In this document: positions 25,016 through 34,093 of the stretch, one piece after another
Numbering within the stretch: the first letter of the stretch is position 1
Layout of the letters: every line of letters begins with the position of its first letter
From: CAVQCJ01 sp963711005
GTDB lineage: Bacteria > Actinomycetota > Actinomycetes > Prado026
Direction: 5' to 3'
DNA length: 64,000 bases
NCBI GenBank assembly: GCA_963711005.1
Contig: CAVQCJ010000002.1
Location: 124,001-188,000 of the forward strand
Made by a program: the position numbers and the translations under genes
The notes under the pieces: generated by a model
Told to the model about the DNA's origin: nothing
What the model saw: the letters and a program-made list of their open reading frames with translations, nothing else
Database searches by the model: none

Positions 25016-27415
25016 TCAGGGTGGGTGCCGGGGCACGAGCGCGACCCCGCCGGCTGTCGCGACCACTGCGACGTCGCCGTCGCGGTCGGTGCGGTCCACC
25101 TGCATGCCGTCGGACCGCAGCAGCTGCAGCGTGCGGGGCGCCGGGTGCCCGTACGGGTTGCCGACGCCGACCGAGATCACCGCCAACCGCGCGCCGGTGG
25201 CCTGCAGGAACCGGGGGTCCTGGTTGGCGGAGCCGTGGTGCGGCACTTTGAGCACGTCTGCTCGCAGGTCGCCGGGGTCTGCCTCGAGGATGGCCGCCTG
25301 GGCCTCCGGTTCGACGTCACCGGTCAGCAGGACGACCACTCCGCGGCACTGCAGCCGGAGAACGACGCTGGCGTTGTTCGGCATCGAACCCGCATGGATG
25401 ATCCGCTGCGGCCAGAGGACCTTCCAGCTCACGTCGCCGACAGACCGCTCCTCTCCGACTCCCGCGACGACCACCGGGACCCCTGCGTCCGACGCCCAGC
25501 CACGGACCCGGCGCACCTCGTCGGGCGGGTCCGCGAGCGGGGAGACCTCGATCTGCGCCACCGCGCGACCGTGCAGCACGCCGGGCAGTCCCTCCACGTG
25601 GTCCGCGTGGAAGTGCGTGAGCAGCACGAGCGGGACCCGGCGCACTCCGAGGTCGTGCAGGCACCGGTCCATCGGCGCCGGGTCGGGACCGGTGTCGACG
25701 ACCAACGCGGCCCCCAGCCCGTCGCTGACGACCAGCCCGTCGCCCTGGCCGACGTCGCAGGCGACCATCAGCCACCCGGGCGGCGGCCAACCGCGGTCGA
25801 CGATCGCGGGGACTGCGACGGACCAGGCACCGACGACGAGCGCCGCGACCGGCACCGACAGACCGGGATGACGCATCGCGACAGGGAGCGTGATCCGACC
25901 GAGCAGCAGCGCGACCAGCATCAGGACCGCCCCGACGGCTCCGGTCGGCCATGCGACCGATGCGAGCGGCGCACCCGCCGCGACGTGCGCGACGGTGACG
26001 AGCCACCACGCCGGCAGCGCTGCCAGGTGGGCCAGCAGGTGCGCCAGTAGGGGGAAGACCGGACCGACCACGGCGACCAGGGCTCCGAGCACCGTGGCGG
26101 CAGCGACGGCCGGCTCGGCGAGCACGTTGGCCGGAACCGATACCAGGCCGATCTGCGGCGCGATCAGGACGAGCACGGGAGCCGTCGCGACCTGGGCGGC
26201 GAGCGCGATCGCGACAGCGTCCGCCAGCGGGCGTGGCCAGCGCCGGGCCAGGCGCCTTCGCCATCCGGGCGCGAGGACGAGCAGCCCGGCCGTCGCCAGC
26301 ACCGAGAGGGCGAAGCCGGCCGAGCGAGCCAGGAACGGGTCGACCATCAACAGGACGACCACGGCCGCCGCGAGCGTTGCGGGGCCGGCGCGGTCCCGCG
26401 CTCCGCGCACTGTCGTCGCGAGGACGAGCAGCCCCATCAGCGTCGCCCGAACGACGCTCGGCTCCGGCCGGGCGAGCACCAGGAACCCGCAGAGCCCCGA
26501 CGCACCCGCGGCGGGCACCCAGTACCCGCGCAGACCGAGCCAGCGGACCGCGATCAGCACCGCGGCGAGGACGAACGCCACGTTCGAGCCGGAGACCGCG
26601 ACGAGATGGGTCATCCCTGCGGTCTTGAAGTCCTGCGCCGTCGTCTCCGGGAGAGCCGACGTGTCGCCGTCGACGAGGCCGGGCAGCAGGCCGCGTTCGG
26701 CCGGGGCGAGCCCGGCGACCGACTCGCGCAACCGGGCGCGTACGGCTCCGGCCAAGCGCTGCAGCAGCGGCGGCCGGCCAACCCGCCGGGCCGCGCCACG
26801 AGCCGACAGGATCGCGGCCACATCGTCACCGCCCGAAGGCTCCGACGCCCGCAGCCGGCCGGTGACGTGGACGGCCTGCCCGGGCAGCATGTCCGCCCAC
26901 TCGGAGCCGGACGCGATCACCAGCACCGGCTCGCGCGTCGTCACCGTCATCCCTCGCCCGCTGGCGCGGACGAGGTCGACGCGCACGGCGTACTCGGTCG
27001 GGGCCCGGGTGTTGCCGACGACGCGGGACCGGACGCGAGCCGGGTCGGCCGTCACGACGACATCGGCCGTGATCCCCGCGCCCTCCTCGGCGAGGCGGAC
27101 GATCGGACCGCTGTCGATCGCGTGGACGTGGATCGCGGCAGCGACGCAAGCACCTGCTGCGCAGGCGCACGCGGCGGCCACCACCAGCAGGGCCGACCCC
27201 CGGGTGGCCCTTTCCGCCGGATGAGCCCGGCGGCCGCGATGCACTCCCACCGCCAGCAACCCGGCGGCGCCGGCCAGTGCTATCCCGACGACCATCCCCG
27301 TCCGCGCGTCTCGACCCAGCGCCACCAGCGCCGCCACCCAGGCCGCGGCCGCGGGGACCACGAGGCGCAGGTCCACGGCGGGTGAGCCGTCGGCGGACCC
27401 GGGTCGGGTGGTCAC
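25016..27415 (-). CDS. comEC: ComEC/Rec2 DNA-uptake channel with C-terminal metallo-beta-lactamase domain
   Basis: 799 residues. N-terminal transmembrane helices and an OB-like DUF4131 region (about 1-230) precede the competence domain (GMTHLVAVSGSNVAFVLAAVL onwards). A C-terminal MBL domain follows, with THFHADHVEGLPG and a final KVPHHGSANQDPRFL. The protein forms the inner membrane channel for single-stranded DNA, and the MBL domain may degrade the other strand. The GTG start overlaps the comEA TGA (GTGA). Apart from comEA no other competence genes lie in the window, so natural transformation is possible but unproven. Confidence 0.93.
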   Translation of the reverse strand: MTTRPGSADGSPAVDLRLVVPAAAAWVAALVALGRDARTGMVVGIALAGAAGLLAVGVHRGRRAHPAERATRGSALLVVAAACACAAGACVAAAIHVHAIDSGPIVRLAEEGAGITADVVVTADPARVRSRVVGNTRAPTEYAVRVDLVRASGRGMTVTTREPVLVIASGSEWADMLPGQAVHVTGRLRASEPSGGDDVAAILSARGAARRVGRPPLLQRLAGAVRARLRESVAGLAPAERGLLPGLVDGDTSALPETTAQDFKTAGMTHLVAVSGSNVAFVLAAVLIAVRWLGLRGYWVPAAGASGLCGFLVLARPEPSVVRATLMGLLVLATTVRGARDRAGPATLAAAVVVLLMVDPFLARSAGFALSVLATAGLLVLAPGWRRRLARRWPRPLADAVAIALAAQVATAPVLVLIAPQIGLVSVPANVLAEPAVAAATVLGALVAVVGPVFPLLAHLLAHLAALPAWWLVTVAHVAAGAPLASVAWPTGAVGAVLMLVALLLGRITLPVAMRHPGLSVPVAALVVGAWSVAVPAIVDRGWPPPGWLMVACDVGQGDGLVVSDGLGAALVVDTGPDPAPMDRCLHDLGVRRVPLVLLTHFHADHVEGLPGVLHGRAVAQIEVSPLADPPDEVRRVRGWASDAGVPVVVAGVGEERSVGDVSWKVLWPQRIIHAGSMPNNASVVLRLQCRGVVVLLTGDVEPEAQAAILEADPGDLRADVLKVPHHGSANQDPRFLQATGARLAVISVGVGNPYGHPAPRTLQLLRSDGMQVDRTDRDGDVAVVATAGGVALVPRHPP

Positions 27416-28251
27416 AATCGCACCCGCGGAACGATGTCGGCCAGCTTCTTCGCACCGATCCCGCCGACGTCGCCGAGCTCGTCGATGCTGCTGAACCGTC
27501 CGTGCGCGGTTCGCCAGTCGAGGATGCGCTGGGCCAGCACCGGGCCGACGCCCGGCAACGAGTCGAGCTGTTCGAGGGTCGCCGTGTTCAGGTCCACCAG
27601 CGCGTTCGGTGCCGAACCGCTGGACGCCGCTCCCCCGGCCGGCGCTGCACCCGGGGGGCCGACCACGACTTGCTCGCCGTCGGCGAGAGCACGAGCCAGG
27701 TTCACCGTCGTCAGGTCCACCCCCGGCAGCGCCCCGCCGGCGGCCGCGAGCGCGTCGGCCACCCGCGCCCCCGCCGGCAGGTGCACCAGCCCTGGATGCC
27801 GGACCCGACCCGCCACGTCGATGACCAGCCCGGCCGTCGACGCCGACGGGGTCGCACTCGACGCCACGCCGGGCGGCGACGCCCCCGACGTGGCCGCCGC
27901 CACGACACCCGCGACCGTGGTGCTGGGAGCGGCCGGCTCGGTCACCGCCGCCGACCGCCAGGCGAACCAACCCGCCAGCGCGACCGCCGCGGCCGCGACG
28001 ACCCCCAGCACCGTCGCCGCCCGGGGTTCCAGCGCGAGACGTCCCCCGCGAACGGCCGGCGGCAGCAGCTGCCGCGCGGGCCCCTCCTGCTCATCGACCC
28101 AGGGGAGCTCGTCCAACCCACCGCCGACCCCCGTGCCGGCCCCTGGGCCAACCCCTCGGCCGACCCCTGCGCGGATCCCGATCAGGCCGCCCAACCGAAC
28201 CCGGGCGCGGTCAGCGGTCGACCGAGCACGGCGACCGAGGACAGGCGACAT
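27412..28251 (-). CDS. comEA: ComEA-like helix-hairpin-helix DNA-binding protein
   Basis: 279 residues: a proline/glycine-rich cytoplasmic N-terminus (1-80), one transmembrane helix (TVLGVVAAAAVALAGWFAW), an SLBB-like domain (LVIDVAGRVRHPGLVHLPAGARVADAL) and two C-terminal HhH motifs (VDLNTATLEQLDSLPGVGPVLAQRILDWR, GGIGAKKLADI). ComEA binds double-stranded DNA outside the membrane and passes it to ComEC, which is encoded immediately downstream with a 4-nt overlap. ATG 28251 is used; an ATG at 28350 would add a basic, non-conserved extension. Confidence 0.9.
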   Translation of the reverse strand: MSPVLGRRARSTADRARVRLGGLIGIRAGVGRGVGPGAGTGVGGGLDELPWVDEQEGPARQLLPPAVRGGRLALEPRAATVLGVVAAAAVALAGWFAWRSAAVTEPAAPSTTVAGVVAAATSGASPPGVASSATPSASTAGLVIDVAGRVRHPGLVHLPAGARVADALAAAGGALPGVDLTTVNLARALADGEQVVVGPPGAAPAGGAASSGSAPNALVDLNTATLEQLDSLPGVGPVLAQRILDWRTAHGRFSSIDELGDVGGIGAKKLADIVPRVRL

Positions 28252-28363
28252 CGCAGCAGGCTGACCGAACGCAGCCGGCAACGAGCGACTGCCAAGGCAC
28301 GATGTGGACGGTCGGTCGCGCCCTGCCTGCTGTGGACGAAACGCCGGCACCTCCAGGCCGCGC

Positions 28364-29002
28364 TCAGCTCGCCGCGGGATCCTCCGCCGACCGACCGCGG
28401 GGCCTGGGCGTGCGCTGGCGGCCGAAGAAGTTCGCTCGGTGGCGGAACACGACGATCGCGGCGAGCACGCACGCCCAGACGAGCAACCGGCCCGACAGCG
28501 GATCGTCGTGCCGCACCCACCCGACGAGCGCCAGCGCGGCGACGGCCAACGCGGCCAGCACCGATCCCATCGCCACCCAGCGGCTGACCAGGAACACGAG
28601 CAGGAACACGCCGAGCCCTGCCAGGCCCCACCACGGCGCGGTCCCGAGGATCGCGCCGAACGACGTCGCCACCCCCTTGCCCCCGTGCCCGCGCAGCCAC
28701 GGGGACGTGCAGTGCCCGGCCACGGCAGCGACGCCGGCGACCATCCCGGCGGTCGGGTCCGCCAACGCGCTGAACACGAGCACAGGCACCAGCCCCTTGG
28801 CGACGTCCAGCGCCCCGACGAGATAGCCGAACCGCCGCCCGAGCACCCGTCCGGCGTTGGTCGCTCCCGGGTTTCCCGACCCGGCGTGCAGCAGGTCGAT
28901 GCCGCGTGCCCGCGCGATCAGGGCGGCAGGGTTCAAGGACCCGACCAGGTAACCGACGACGGCCGCGCAGACGAGCCATGGCCAGGACACCGGCGCGGGC
29001 AC
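28364..29002 (-). CDS. plsY: Glycerol-3-phosphate acyltransferase PlsY
   Basis: 212 residues, an integral membrane acyl-phosphate:glycerol-3-phosphate acyltransferase for phospholipid synthesis. All three family motifs are visible: GSLNPAALIAR, then HAGSGNPGATNAGRVLG, and RGHGGKGVATSFG. At least five hydrophobic helices are present. GTG 29002 is 12 nt after the degV stop. The hydrophilic C-terminal tail (RQRTPRPRGRSAEDPAAS) is an actinobacterial extension. Confidence 0.93.
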   Translation of the reverse strand: MPAPVSWPWLVCAAVVGYLVGSLNPAALIARARGIDLLHAGSGNPGATNAGRVLGRRFGYLVGALDVAKGLVPVLVFSALADPTAGMVAGVAAVAGHCTSPWLRGHGGKGVATSFGAILGTAPWWGLAGLGVFLLVFLVSRWVAMGSVLAALAVAALALVGWVRHDDPLSGRLLVWACVLAAIVVFRHRANFFGRQRTPRPRGRSAEDPAAS

Positions 29003-29014
29003 GACCGCTCCCGG

Positions 29015-29857
29015 TCAGACCGGGGAGACCGCGACGGCGAGCATCCCCGGCCCGACGTGCGCGCCGACGACTGCGCCGACCTCGCTGACGACCAGCTCCC
29101 GCAGACCGGCGATCCGGGTACGCAGCGCCGACGCCAGCTGGTCGGCGCGCGCCGGTGAGGCGAGGTGGTGCACGGCCACGTCGACCTCCGCGGTCCCGGC
29201 CCGCTCGACCGCGATCTCCTCCAGCCGCGCGAGCGCACGCGACGCGGTGCGGACCTTCTCCAGCGGCGCGATGCGCCCGTCGACCAGGTGCAGCAACGGC
29301 TTCACGGCAAGCGCCGACCCGAGAAGGGCCGCCGCCGGTCCGATCCGGCCGCCGCGCCGCAGGTACTCCAGCGTGTCGACGTAGAAGAAGGTCGACGACG
29401 CCGCGCACCGCTTCTCCGCCGCCCGGGCGACGTCGTCGAGCGAGCCGCCGGTCGCGGCCACCTGGGCCGCCGTGACGACCGCGAAGCCCATGGCCATCCC
29501 GAGGGTCCTGGAGTCGACGACGCGCACCGGCACCTCCGACTCGTCGGCGGCGAGCTGGGCGGACGCGAGCGTCCCGGACATGTCCCCGGACAGATGCACC
29601 GAGACGATCGCATCGGCGCCGGACCGTACCGCCCGCGCGTAGGCCTCGATGAAGCCCTGCGGGCTCGGACGCGACGTCGTGACCGGCCGCCACTCGCGCA
29701 GGGCGTCGGCCACGGCATCCGAAGAGACACCCACGCCCTCGTCGAAGCTCTCGCCGCCGATGACGACCTGGACCGGGACGACCTGGATGCGATGCCGTTC
29801 GAGCAGCACGGGCGGCAGGTACGCCGTCGAGTCGGTCACCAGCGCGACGCCGCTCAC
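29015..29857 (-). CDS. DegV-family fatty acid-binding protein
   Basis: 280 residues. DegV landmarks: VTDSTAYLPP at the N-terminus, TSRPSPQGFIEAYARA, HLSGDMSGTLASAQLAA, VVDSRTLGMAMGF and YLRRGGRIGPAAALLGSALAVKPLL. DegV proteins bind fatty acids and serve as FakB-type partners of fatty acid kinase in Firmicutes; position next to plsY fits a lipid role. The GTG start is the family-consistent one. Confidence 0.91.
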   Translation of the reverse strand: MSGVALVTDSTAYLPPVLLERHRIQVVPVQVVIGGESFDEGVGVSSDAVADALREWRPVTTSRPSPQGFIEAYARAVRSGADAIVSVHLSGDMSGTLASAQLAADESEVPVRVVDSRTLGMAMGFAVVTAAQVAATGGSLDDVARAAEKRCAASSTFFYVDTLEYLRRGGRIGPAAALLGSALAVKPLLHLVDGRIAPLEKVRTASRALARLEEIAVERAGTAEVDVAVHHLASPARADQLASALRTRIAGLRELVVSEVGAVVGAHVGPGMLAVAVSPV

Positions 29858-29945
29858 GGCGTCACGCCGACGTCCCTGCCGACGTCCATGCGGACAGTCG
29901 CTCGATCATGGCTTCAGGCTATCGGCCGGCGGTCGTGCCGGCCCG

Positions 29946-30599
29946 CTACGCGGGCTCGACCGGCTGGCGCAGGATGGTCCGCAGCCGCTCCGGTGCCGAC
30001 GTTCGCGGGTTCCCCAGGTAGATCTCGTGGTGCCGGCCTCGCGGCGCAGCCCCGTGCTCGGCGATGGCCTCGTGCAGTGTCCGGATGGTGGCGGGCTCGG
30101 TGGCGTAGGGACCGACGTGCATGATCTGGGCGCTCGGACCCTCAGCCCACCGCTCGAAGCGCAGCGCGTCCAAGCTTGGCACGGCCTTCTTCGCCGTCAC
30201 CTCCGCGACGGCCTGTTCGATCGCCGATCCGTCGATCGGCGGGAGCTGCGCGATCATCGCCCGCCAGCGCCACCGGCTCCGGTCGGCGTCGGCCAGGCTG
30301 GCCGCGCCGGACGCGAACCCCTCCATGGTCTCCTGCGCGTCGGGACCCACGACCCACCAGAGCGCCTCGAGCGGCATCACCTTCGGCGCCGGGCGCCCAG
30401 CATTGCGCACGCCGAAATGTGCTCCATAGCTGACCGAGTACAGCGCCTGGATCGCGTCGGTGAAAGCGTTGTCGCCCGGGGCTCCTCCCCCGTCGACCAT
30501 GACGAAGCCGAGCTCAGGCACGTCGACGAACTCGACCTTCCCCCGGCGGGGGGCGTACAGCGCGTCGATCGCCGGGTCCCCGGTCCGCTTGGTCGGCAT
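29946..30599 (-). CDS. GyrI-like small-molecule-binding domain protein
   Basis: 217 residues of the GyrI-like/SOUL-related ligand-binding fold, recognised from VEFVDVPELGFVMVDGGGAPGD, then ALYSVSYGAHF, and the C-terminal HHEIYLGNPRTSAPERLRTILRQPVE. Such proteins bind or hydrolyse hydrophobic small molecules and are found alone or fused to AraC/MerR regulators; here it is alone. ATG 30599 lies 13 nt after the leuS stop, so it may be read through from leuS. Confidence 0.85.
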   Translation of the reverse strand: MPTKRTGDPAIDALYAPRRGKVEFVDVPELGFVMVDGGGAPGDNAFTDAIQALYSVSYGAHFGVRNAGRPAPKVMPLEALWWVVGPDAQETMEGFASGAASLADADRSRWRWRAMIAQLPPIDGSAIEQAVAEVTAKKAVPSLDALRFERWAEGPSAQIMHVGPYATEPATIRTLHEAIAEHGAAPRGRHHEIYLGNPRTSAPERLRTILRQPVEPA

Positions 30600-30612
30600 G
30601 GCTTCCGGGGTC

Positions 30613-33129
30613 TCAGACCGGGACGATGTTGACAAGCTTGGGCGCGCGGACGATGACGGTGCGGATCGCTCGACCGTCCAGCGCCCGCTGAACCGGCTCG
30701 GCGGCCAGCGCCCGTTCGCGCAGCTCGTCCTCGCCGATGTCGGGCGGGACGTCCAGCCGGTGCCGGACCTTGCCGGCGATCTGCACGACCGCGGTCACCG
30801 ACTCCTCGACCAGCAGCGCAGGGTCGACCGCCGGCCAGCCGGCCAGCGCCACGGACGGTTCGTGGCCCAGCCGTTCCCACATCTCCTCGGCGGTGTACGG
30901 CCCGAACAGCGACAGCAGGATCGCGATCGCCTCGACCGCCTCCCGCACGGCCGGGTCGGCCGGACCGCAGCCGCTGTCGACCGCCCGCCGGGTGGCGTTG
31001 ACCAGCTCCATCATCCGCGCGACGGCGACGTTGAAGCGGAACTTCTCGACGGCCCTCGCCGCACCGTCGACCGCCTGGTGGGTGGCCTTGCGCAGGCCGG
31101 CGTCGCCGGCGGTCACGTCGACGCCGACCGGAGCCTGCACCTCGCCGGACAGCCGCCAGCAGCGGTTCAGGAACTTGACCGAGCCGGCCGGCGAGAGGTC
31201 GGACCAGTCGATGTCGTCCTCCGGCGGGCCGGCGAAGACCATGGTCAGCCGCACCGCGTCGACCCCGTGGTGCACCAGCTCGTCGGACAGGCGGACCATG
31301 TTGCCGCGGGACTTGCTCATCGCGGCGCCGTCCATCTGGACCATGCCCTGGTTCAGCAGCCGGGTGAACGGCTCCTCGAAGTCGACCATGCCCAGGTCGT
31401 GCAGCACCTTGACGAAGAACCTCGCGTACAGCAGGTGCAGGATCGCGTGCGTCACCCCGCCGACGTACTGGTCGACCGGCATCCACCGGCTGACCTCGGC
31501 CGGGTCGAACGGCGCGGTCTCCAGCTGCGGCGACAGGTACCGCAGGTAGTACCAGGAGGAGTCGACGAACGTGTCCATGGTGTCGGTGTCGCGGGTGGCC
31601 GGGCCGCCGCACGTCGGGCACGCGACGTTCAGCCACTCGGTCGCCGCCCCCAGCGGGGAGGTGCCCTTCGGGGTCAGGTCCAGCCCCTGCGAGGGCGGCA
31701 GCTCGACCGGCAGCTGGTCGTCGGGGACCGCGACCTCGCCGTCGACCGGGCAGTGCACGATCGGGATCGGCGTCCCCCAGTACCGCTGCCGCGAGATCAG
31801 CCAGTCGCGCAGGCGGTAGTTGACCGCGGCCCGGCCCAGGCCCTTGCCCTCCAGGTCGGCGATGATCGCAGTGATCGCGCGGTCCTTGTCCAGCCCGTCC
31901 AGCAGACCGGAGTTGACCAGCACCCCGTCGCCAGGGGTCGCGACACCGCTGACGGCGGGGTCCTCGGCGTCGGTCGCGACGACGACCCGCACCGGCAGCC
32001 CGAACGCCCGGGCGAAGTCCAGGTCGCGCTGGTCGTGAGCGGGCACCGCCATGATCGCGCCGTGGCCGTAGTCGGCCAGCACGTAGTCGGCCGCGTAGAT
32101 CGGCAGCCGCTCACCGTCGACCGGGTTCACGGCATAGCGCTCCAGGAACACGCCGGTCTTGGGCCGCTCGGTCTCCATCCGCTCGATCTCGGTGGTCTGC
32201 CGCACCTTCGCCAGGTACTCGTCGAACTCCGCCCTGACCGCCGGCGAGGCGTCCGCGGCCAGCTCGGAGGCCAGGTCGGAGTCGGCGGCGACGACGAAGA
32301 ACGTCGCCCCGAACAGCGTGTCCGGCCGGGTCGTGTAGATCGTGACGGGCTGCTCACGGCCTTCGATGACGAACTCCACGTCGGCGCCGGTGGACCGGCC
32401 GATCCAGTTGCGCTGCATGGTCAGCACCTTGTCCGGCCACGCCCCCTCCAGCTGGGCCATGTCCGCCAGCAGCCGGTCGGCGTAGTCGGTGATACGCAGG
32501 TACCACTGGGTCAGCTTCTTCTTGGTGACCGGGGTTCCGCAGCGCTCGCACCGGCCCCCGACCACCTGCTCGTTGGCCAGCACCGTCTGGTCCTTGGGGC
32601 ACCAGTTCACCTGCGAGCCCTTGCGGTAGGCCAGCCCGCGCTCGAACATCCGCAGGAAGATCCACTGGTTCCACCGGTAGAAGTCCGGGTCGCAGGTGTT
32701 CAGCACCCGGTCCCAGTCGAACGAGCAGGCGTACCGCCGCATGGACGCCTTCTGCGCCGCGATGTTCTCGTACGTCCACGCGGCCGGGTCGATGCCGCGG
32801 TTGATCGCGGCGTTCTCGGCCGGCAGGCCGAACGCGTCCCACCCGATCGGGTGCAGCACGTTGAAGCCTTGCTGCACCCAGTACCGCGCGATGACGTCGC
32901 CCAGGGCGTACGCCTCGGCGTGCCCCATGTGCAGGTCGCCGGAGGGGTACGGGAACATGTCCAGCACGTACTTGCGCGGGCGCGAGTCGTCGGGCCGGCC
33001 GGACCGGAAGGGCGCGATCTCGTCCCAGACCGGCAGCCACTTGGCCTGCACGGCCTGGACGTCGTAGGTCTCCTCGGCCTCGGACGTCGCGGTCGCGGAG
33101 CCCGCGGTGGCCCTCTCACTGTCGGACAT
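30613..33129 (-). CDS. leuS: Leucyl-tRNA synthetase
   Basis: 838 residues, a complete class Ia synthetase that charges tRNA(Leu). The HIGH-type motif is HMGH in YPSGDLHMGHAEAY, the zinc cluster region is WCPKDQTVLANEQVVGGRCERCG, the CP1 editing domain contains TRPDTLFGATF and GTPI sites, and the KMSKS-type motif is MSKSRGN. The anticodon-binding C-terminal domain and final tRNA-binding region are intact. ATG 33129 has GAGAGG upstream. The 5' leader encodes a leucine-rich peptide and a hairpin, so expression is probably set by leucyl-tRNA charging. Confidence 0.97.
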   Translation of the reverse strand: MSDSERATAGSATATSEAEETYDVQAVQAKWLPVWDEIAPFRSGRPDDSRPRKYVLDMFPYPSGDLHMGHAEAYALGDVIARYWVQQGFNVLHPIGWDAFGLPAENAAINRGIDPAAWTYENIAAQKASMRRYACSFDWDRVLNTCDPDFYRWNQWIFLRMFERGLAYRKGSQVNWCPKDQTVLANEQVVGGRCERCGTPVTKKKLTQWYLRITDYADRLLADMAQLEGAWPDKVLTMQRNWIGRSTGADVEFVIEGREQPVTIYTTRPDTLFGATFFVVAADSDLASELAADASPAVRAEFDEYLAKVRQTTEIERMETERPKTGVFLERYAVNPVDGERLPIYAADYVLADYGHGAIMAVPAHDQRDLDFARAFGLPVRVVVATDAEDPAVSGVATPGDGVLVNSGLLDGLDKDRAITAIIADLEGKGLGRAAVNYRLRDWLISRQRYWGTPIPIVHCPVDGEVAVPDDQLPVELPPSQGLDLTPKGTSPLGAATEWLNVACPTCGGPATRDTDTMDTFVDSSWYYLRYLSPQLETAPFDPAEVSRWMPVDQYVGGVTHAILHLLYARFFVKVLHDLGMVDFEEPFTRLLNQGMVQMDGAAMSKSRGNMVRLSDELVHHGVDAVRLTMVFAGPPEDDIDWSDLSPAGSVKFLNRCWRLSGEVQAPVGVDVTAGDAGLRKATHQAVDGAARAVEKFRFNVAVARMMELVNATRRAVDSGCGPADPAVREAVEAIAILLSLFGPYTAEEMWERLGHEPSVALAGWPAVDPALLVEESVTAVVQIAGKVRHRLDVPPDIGEDELRERALAAEPVQRALDGRAIRTVIVRAPKLVNIVPV

Positions 33130-33185
33130 CGTCGCCTCTCGTCACCCGGTCGCACCTGCGACCGCTCGGGTCCCGGACATAGAAG

Positions 33186-33207
33186 AACCCCTCACACAGG
33201 AGGGGTT
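33186..33207 (-). terminator. Attenuator hairpin in the leuS leader
   Basis: An 8-bp perfect stem, AACCCCTC with GAGGGGTT (33186-33193 and 33200-33207), and a 6-nt loop, followed on the minus strand by CTTCT. It begins 22 nt after the leader peptide stop and ends 57 nt before the leuS ATG, the place expected for an attenuator in ribosome-mediated attenuation. The run of T is weak. Confidence 0.7.
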
Positions 33208-33228
33208 GCCGCGCCGACAGTCTCGCAG

Positions 33229-33264
33229 TCAGCGCGGCCCGGTAAGGAGCAGTCCCTGGCGCAT
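33229..33264 (-). CDS. leuS leader peptide with three tandem leucine codons
   Basis: The short frame reads MRQGLLLTGPR and then TGA. Three consecutive leucine codons, CTG CTC CTT, use three different codons, so the ribosome would stall whenever leucyl-tRNA runs low. The ATG (33264) lies 6 nt after a -10 hexamer TAACCT (33271-33276), implying a leaderless mRNA with +1 at the ATG. Stalling on the leucines would change pairing before the hairpin at 33186-33207 and let transcription reach leuS. Basis: sequence; the mechanism is inferred from known amino acid attenuators. Confidence 0.78.
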   Translation of the reverse strand: MRQGLLLTGPR

Positions 33265-33270
33265 GCGCAC

Positions 33271-33276
33271 AGGTTA
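33271..33276 (-). promoter_or_regulatory. Putative -10 element (TAACCT) for the leuS leader
   Basis: TAACCT is followed by six bases and the leader peptide ATG. It overlaps the TAA stop codon of the upstream SGNH gene (33274-33276), so the leuS promoter is packed into the end of that gene. No clear -35 box is visible. Confidence 0.55.
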
Positions 33277-34038
33277 GCGCACGCCTGCCGGGAACCCCTG
33301 TCCTGACAGCGACTCGGCGGCGGCGAGCCCGACGAGCCGATGGGCCGCCCAGGACCAGTGCAGGCCGTCCGGGTTGCCGCTGCCGTCGGCCAGGCTCGGC
33401 CCGACCAGCGGGTCGAGCTCGACCATCGGCAGGTCCCGGCGTGCGGCCCAGCGCCGCGCCGCGTCGACGGCCGGACCATGGCTGCGTCCCGAGGGGTAGG
33501 CGGCGGACCGCCACGGCGAAGGTCCCAGGAGCACGACGGGGAGCGCGTCCCCGGACGGCGCCAGGTGCCGCACCGCCTGCAGCAGCCGGTCCAGGTAGGT
33601 GTCCGTGGCAGGCTGCGGCAGCTGACGCAGCCGGCCGCCGGTCGCGCGTATCACGACCGGCCCGGCCCGTCGGTAGGCCTGGCGGACGCGCCGCCGCAGC
33701 GAGCCGGGCCGCACGTACGGGATGCCGTCGCGCAGGTAGGTCGGCACGGCGGCGGGCAGCTGGTCCATCTGCCCGACCGCGAGCACCAGGGCGTCGGCGC
33801 GCGGCGCCAGCACGGACGCGACGACCGGGTCCTTGGTGAGCGCCCACCACGCGTCCCTCGCCGTCCAACCCAGCCGCGCGACCACGTCGACCCGGATCTC
33901 GCCGCCACCGGCGCCTGCCGACGACAGCCGCTCCGCCAGGACGTTCGGGTACAGCCGTGGGTCGCGCAGGGCGACCGGGCCCTGCGGTCCGTGGAACGTC
34001 AGCGAGTCTCCGAACACGAGCACGTGCCTGGTCGTCAC
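33274..34038 (-). CDS. octT: SGNH-family enzyme, diglucosylglycerate octanoyltransferase-like
   Basis: 254 residues. The GDSL-type block is VLVFGDSLTFHGPQG (residues about 6-20), the catalytic Asp/His pair is in NPDGLHWSWAAHR, and the region VARLGWTARDAWWALTKDP closely follows the actinobacterial OctT family. OctT acylates diglucosylglycerate, an early step of methylglucose lipopolysaccharide synthesis in mycobacteria. GTG 34038 sits 6 nt after GACGAT, so it may be leaderless. Whether the organism makes MGLP cannot be seen here, so a general SGNH esterase remains possible. Confidence 0.78.
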   Translation of the reverse strand: MTTRHVLVFGDSLTFHGPQGPVALRDPRLYPNVLAERLSSAGAGGGEIRVDVVARLGWTARDAWWALTKDPVVASVLAPRADALVLAVGQMDQLPAAVPTYLRDGIPYVRPGSLRRRVRQAYRRAGPVVIRATGGRLRQLPQPATDTYLDRLLQAVRHLAPSGDALPVVLLGPSPWRSAAYPSGRSHGPAVDAARRWAARRDLPMVELDPLVGPSLADGSGNPDGLHWSWAAHRLVGLAAAESLSGQGFPAGVR

Positions 34039-34044
34039 CGGCAG

Positions 34045-34086
34045 ATCGTCGCAGCCCCCGCCGCCGGCGCCGGGCGCGCCTACGAT
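34045..34086. promoter_or_regulatory. Divergent leaderless promoters between octT-like gene and 34094 gene
   Basis: On the minus strand GACGAT (34045-34050) lies 6 nt before GTG 34038. On the plus strand TACGAT (34081-34086) lies 7 nt before ATG 34094. The starts are 56 bp apart, so the two promoters share upstream DNA. Confidence 0.5.
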
Positions 34087-34093
34087 CGCTGGT

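Noticed and set aside
33186..33207. Hairpin as the terminator of the SGNH gene only
   Set aside because: It lies 67 bp past that stop and downstream of a predicted leuS promoter and leader peptide, so an attenuator explains it better; a dual role is not excluded.
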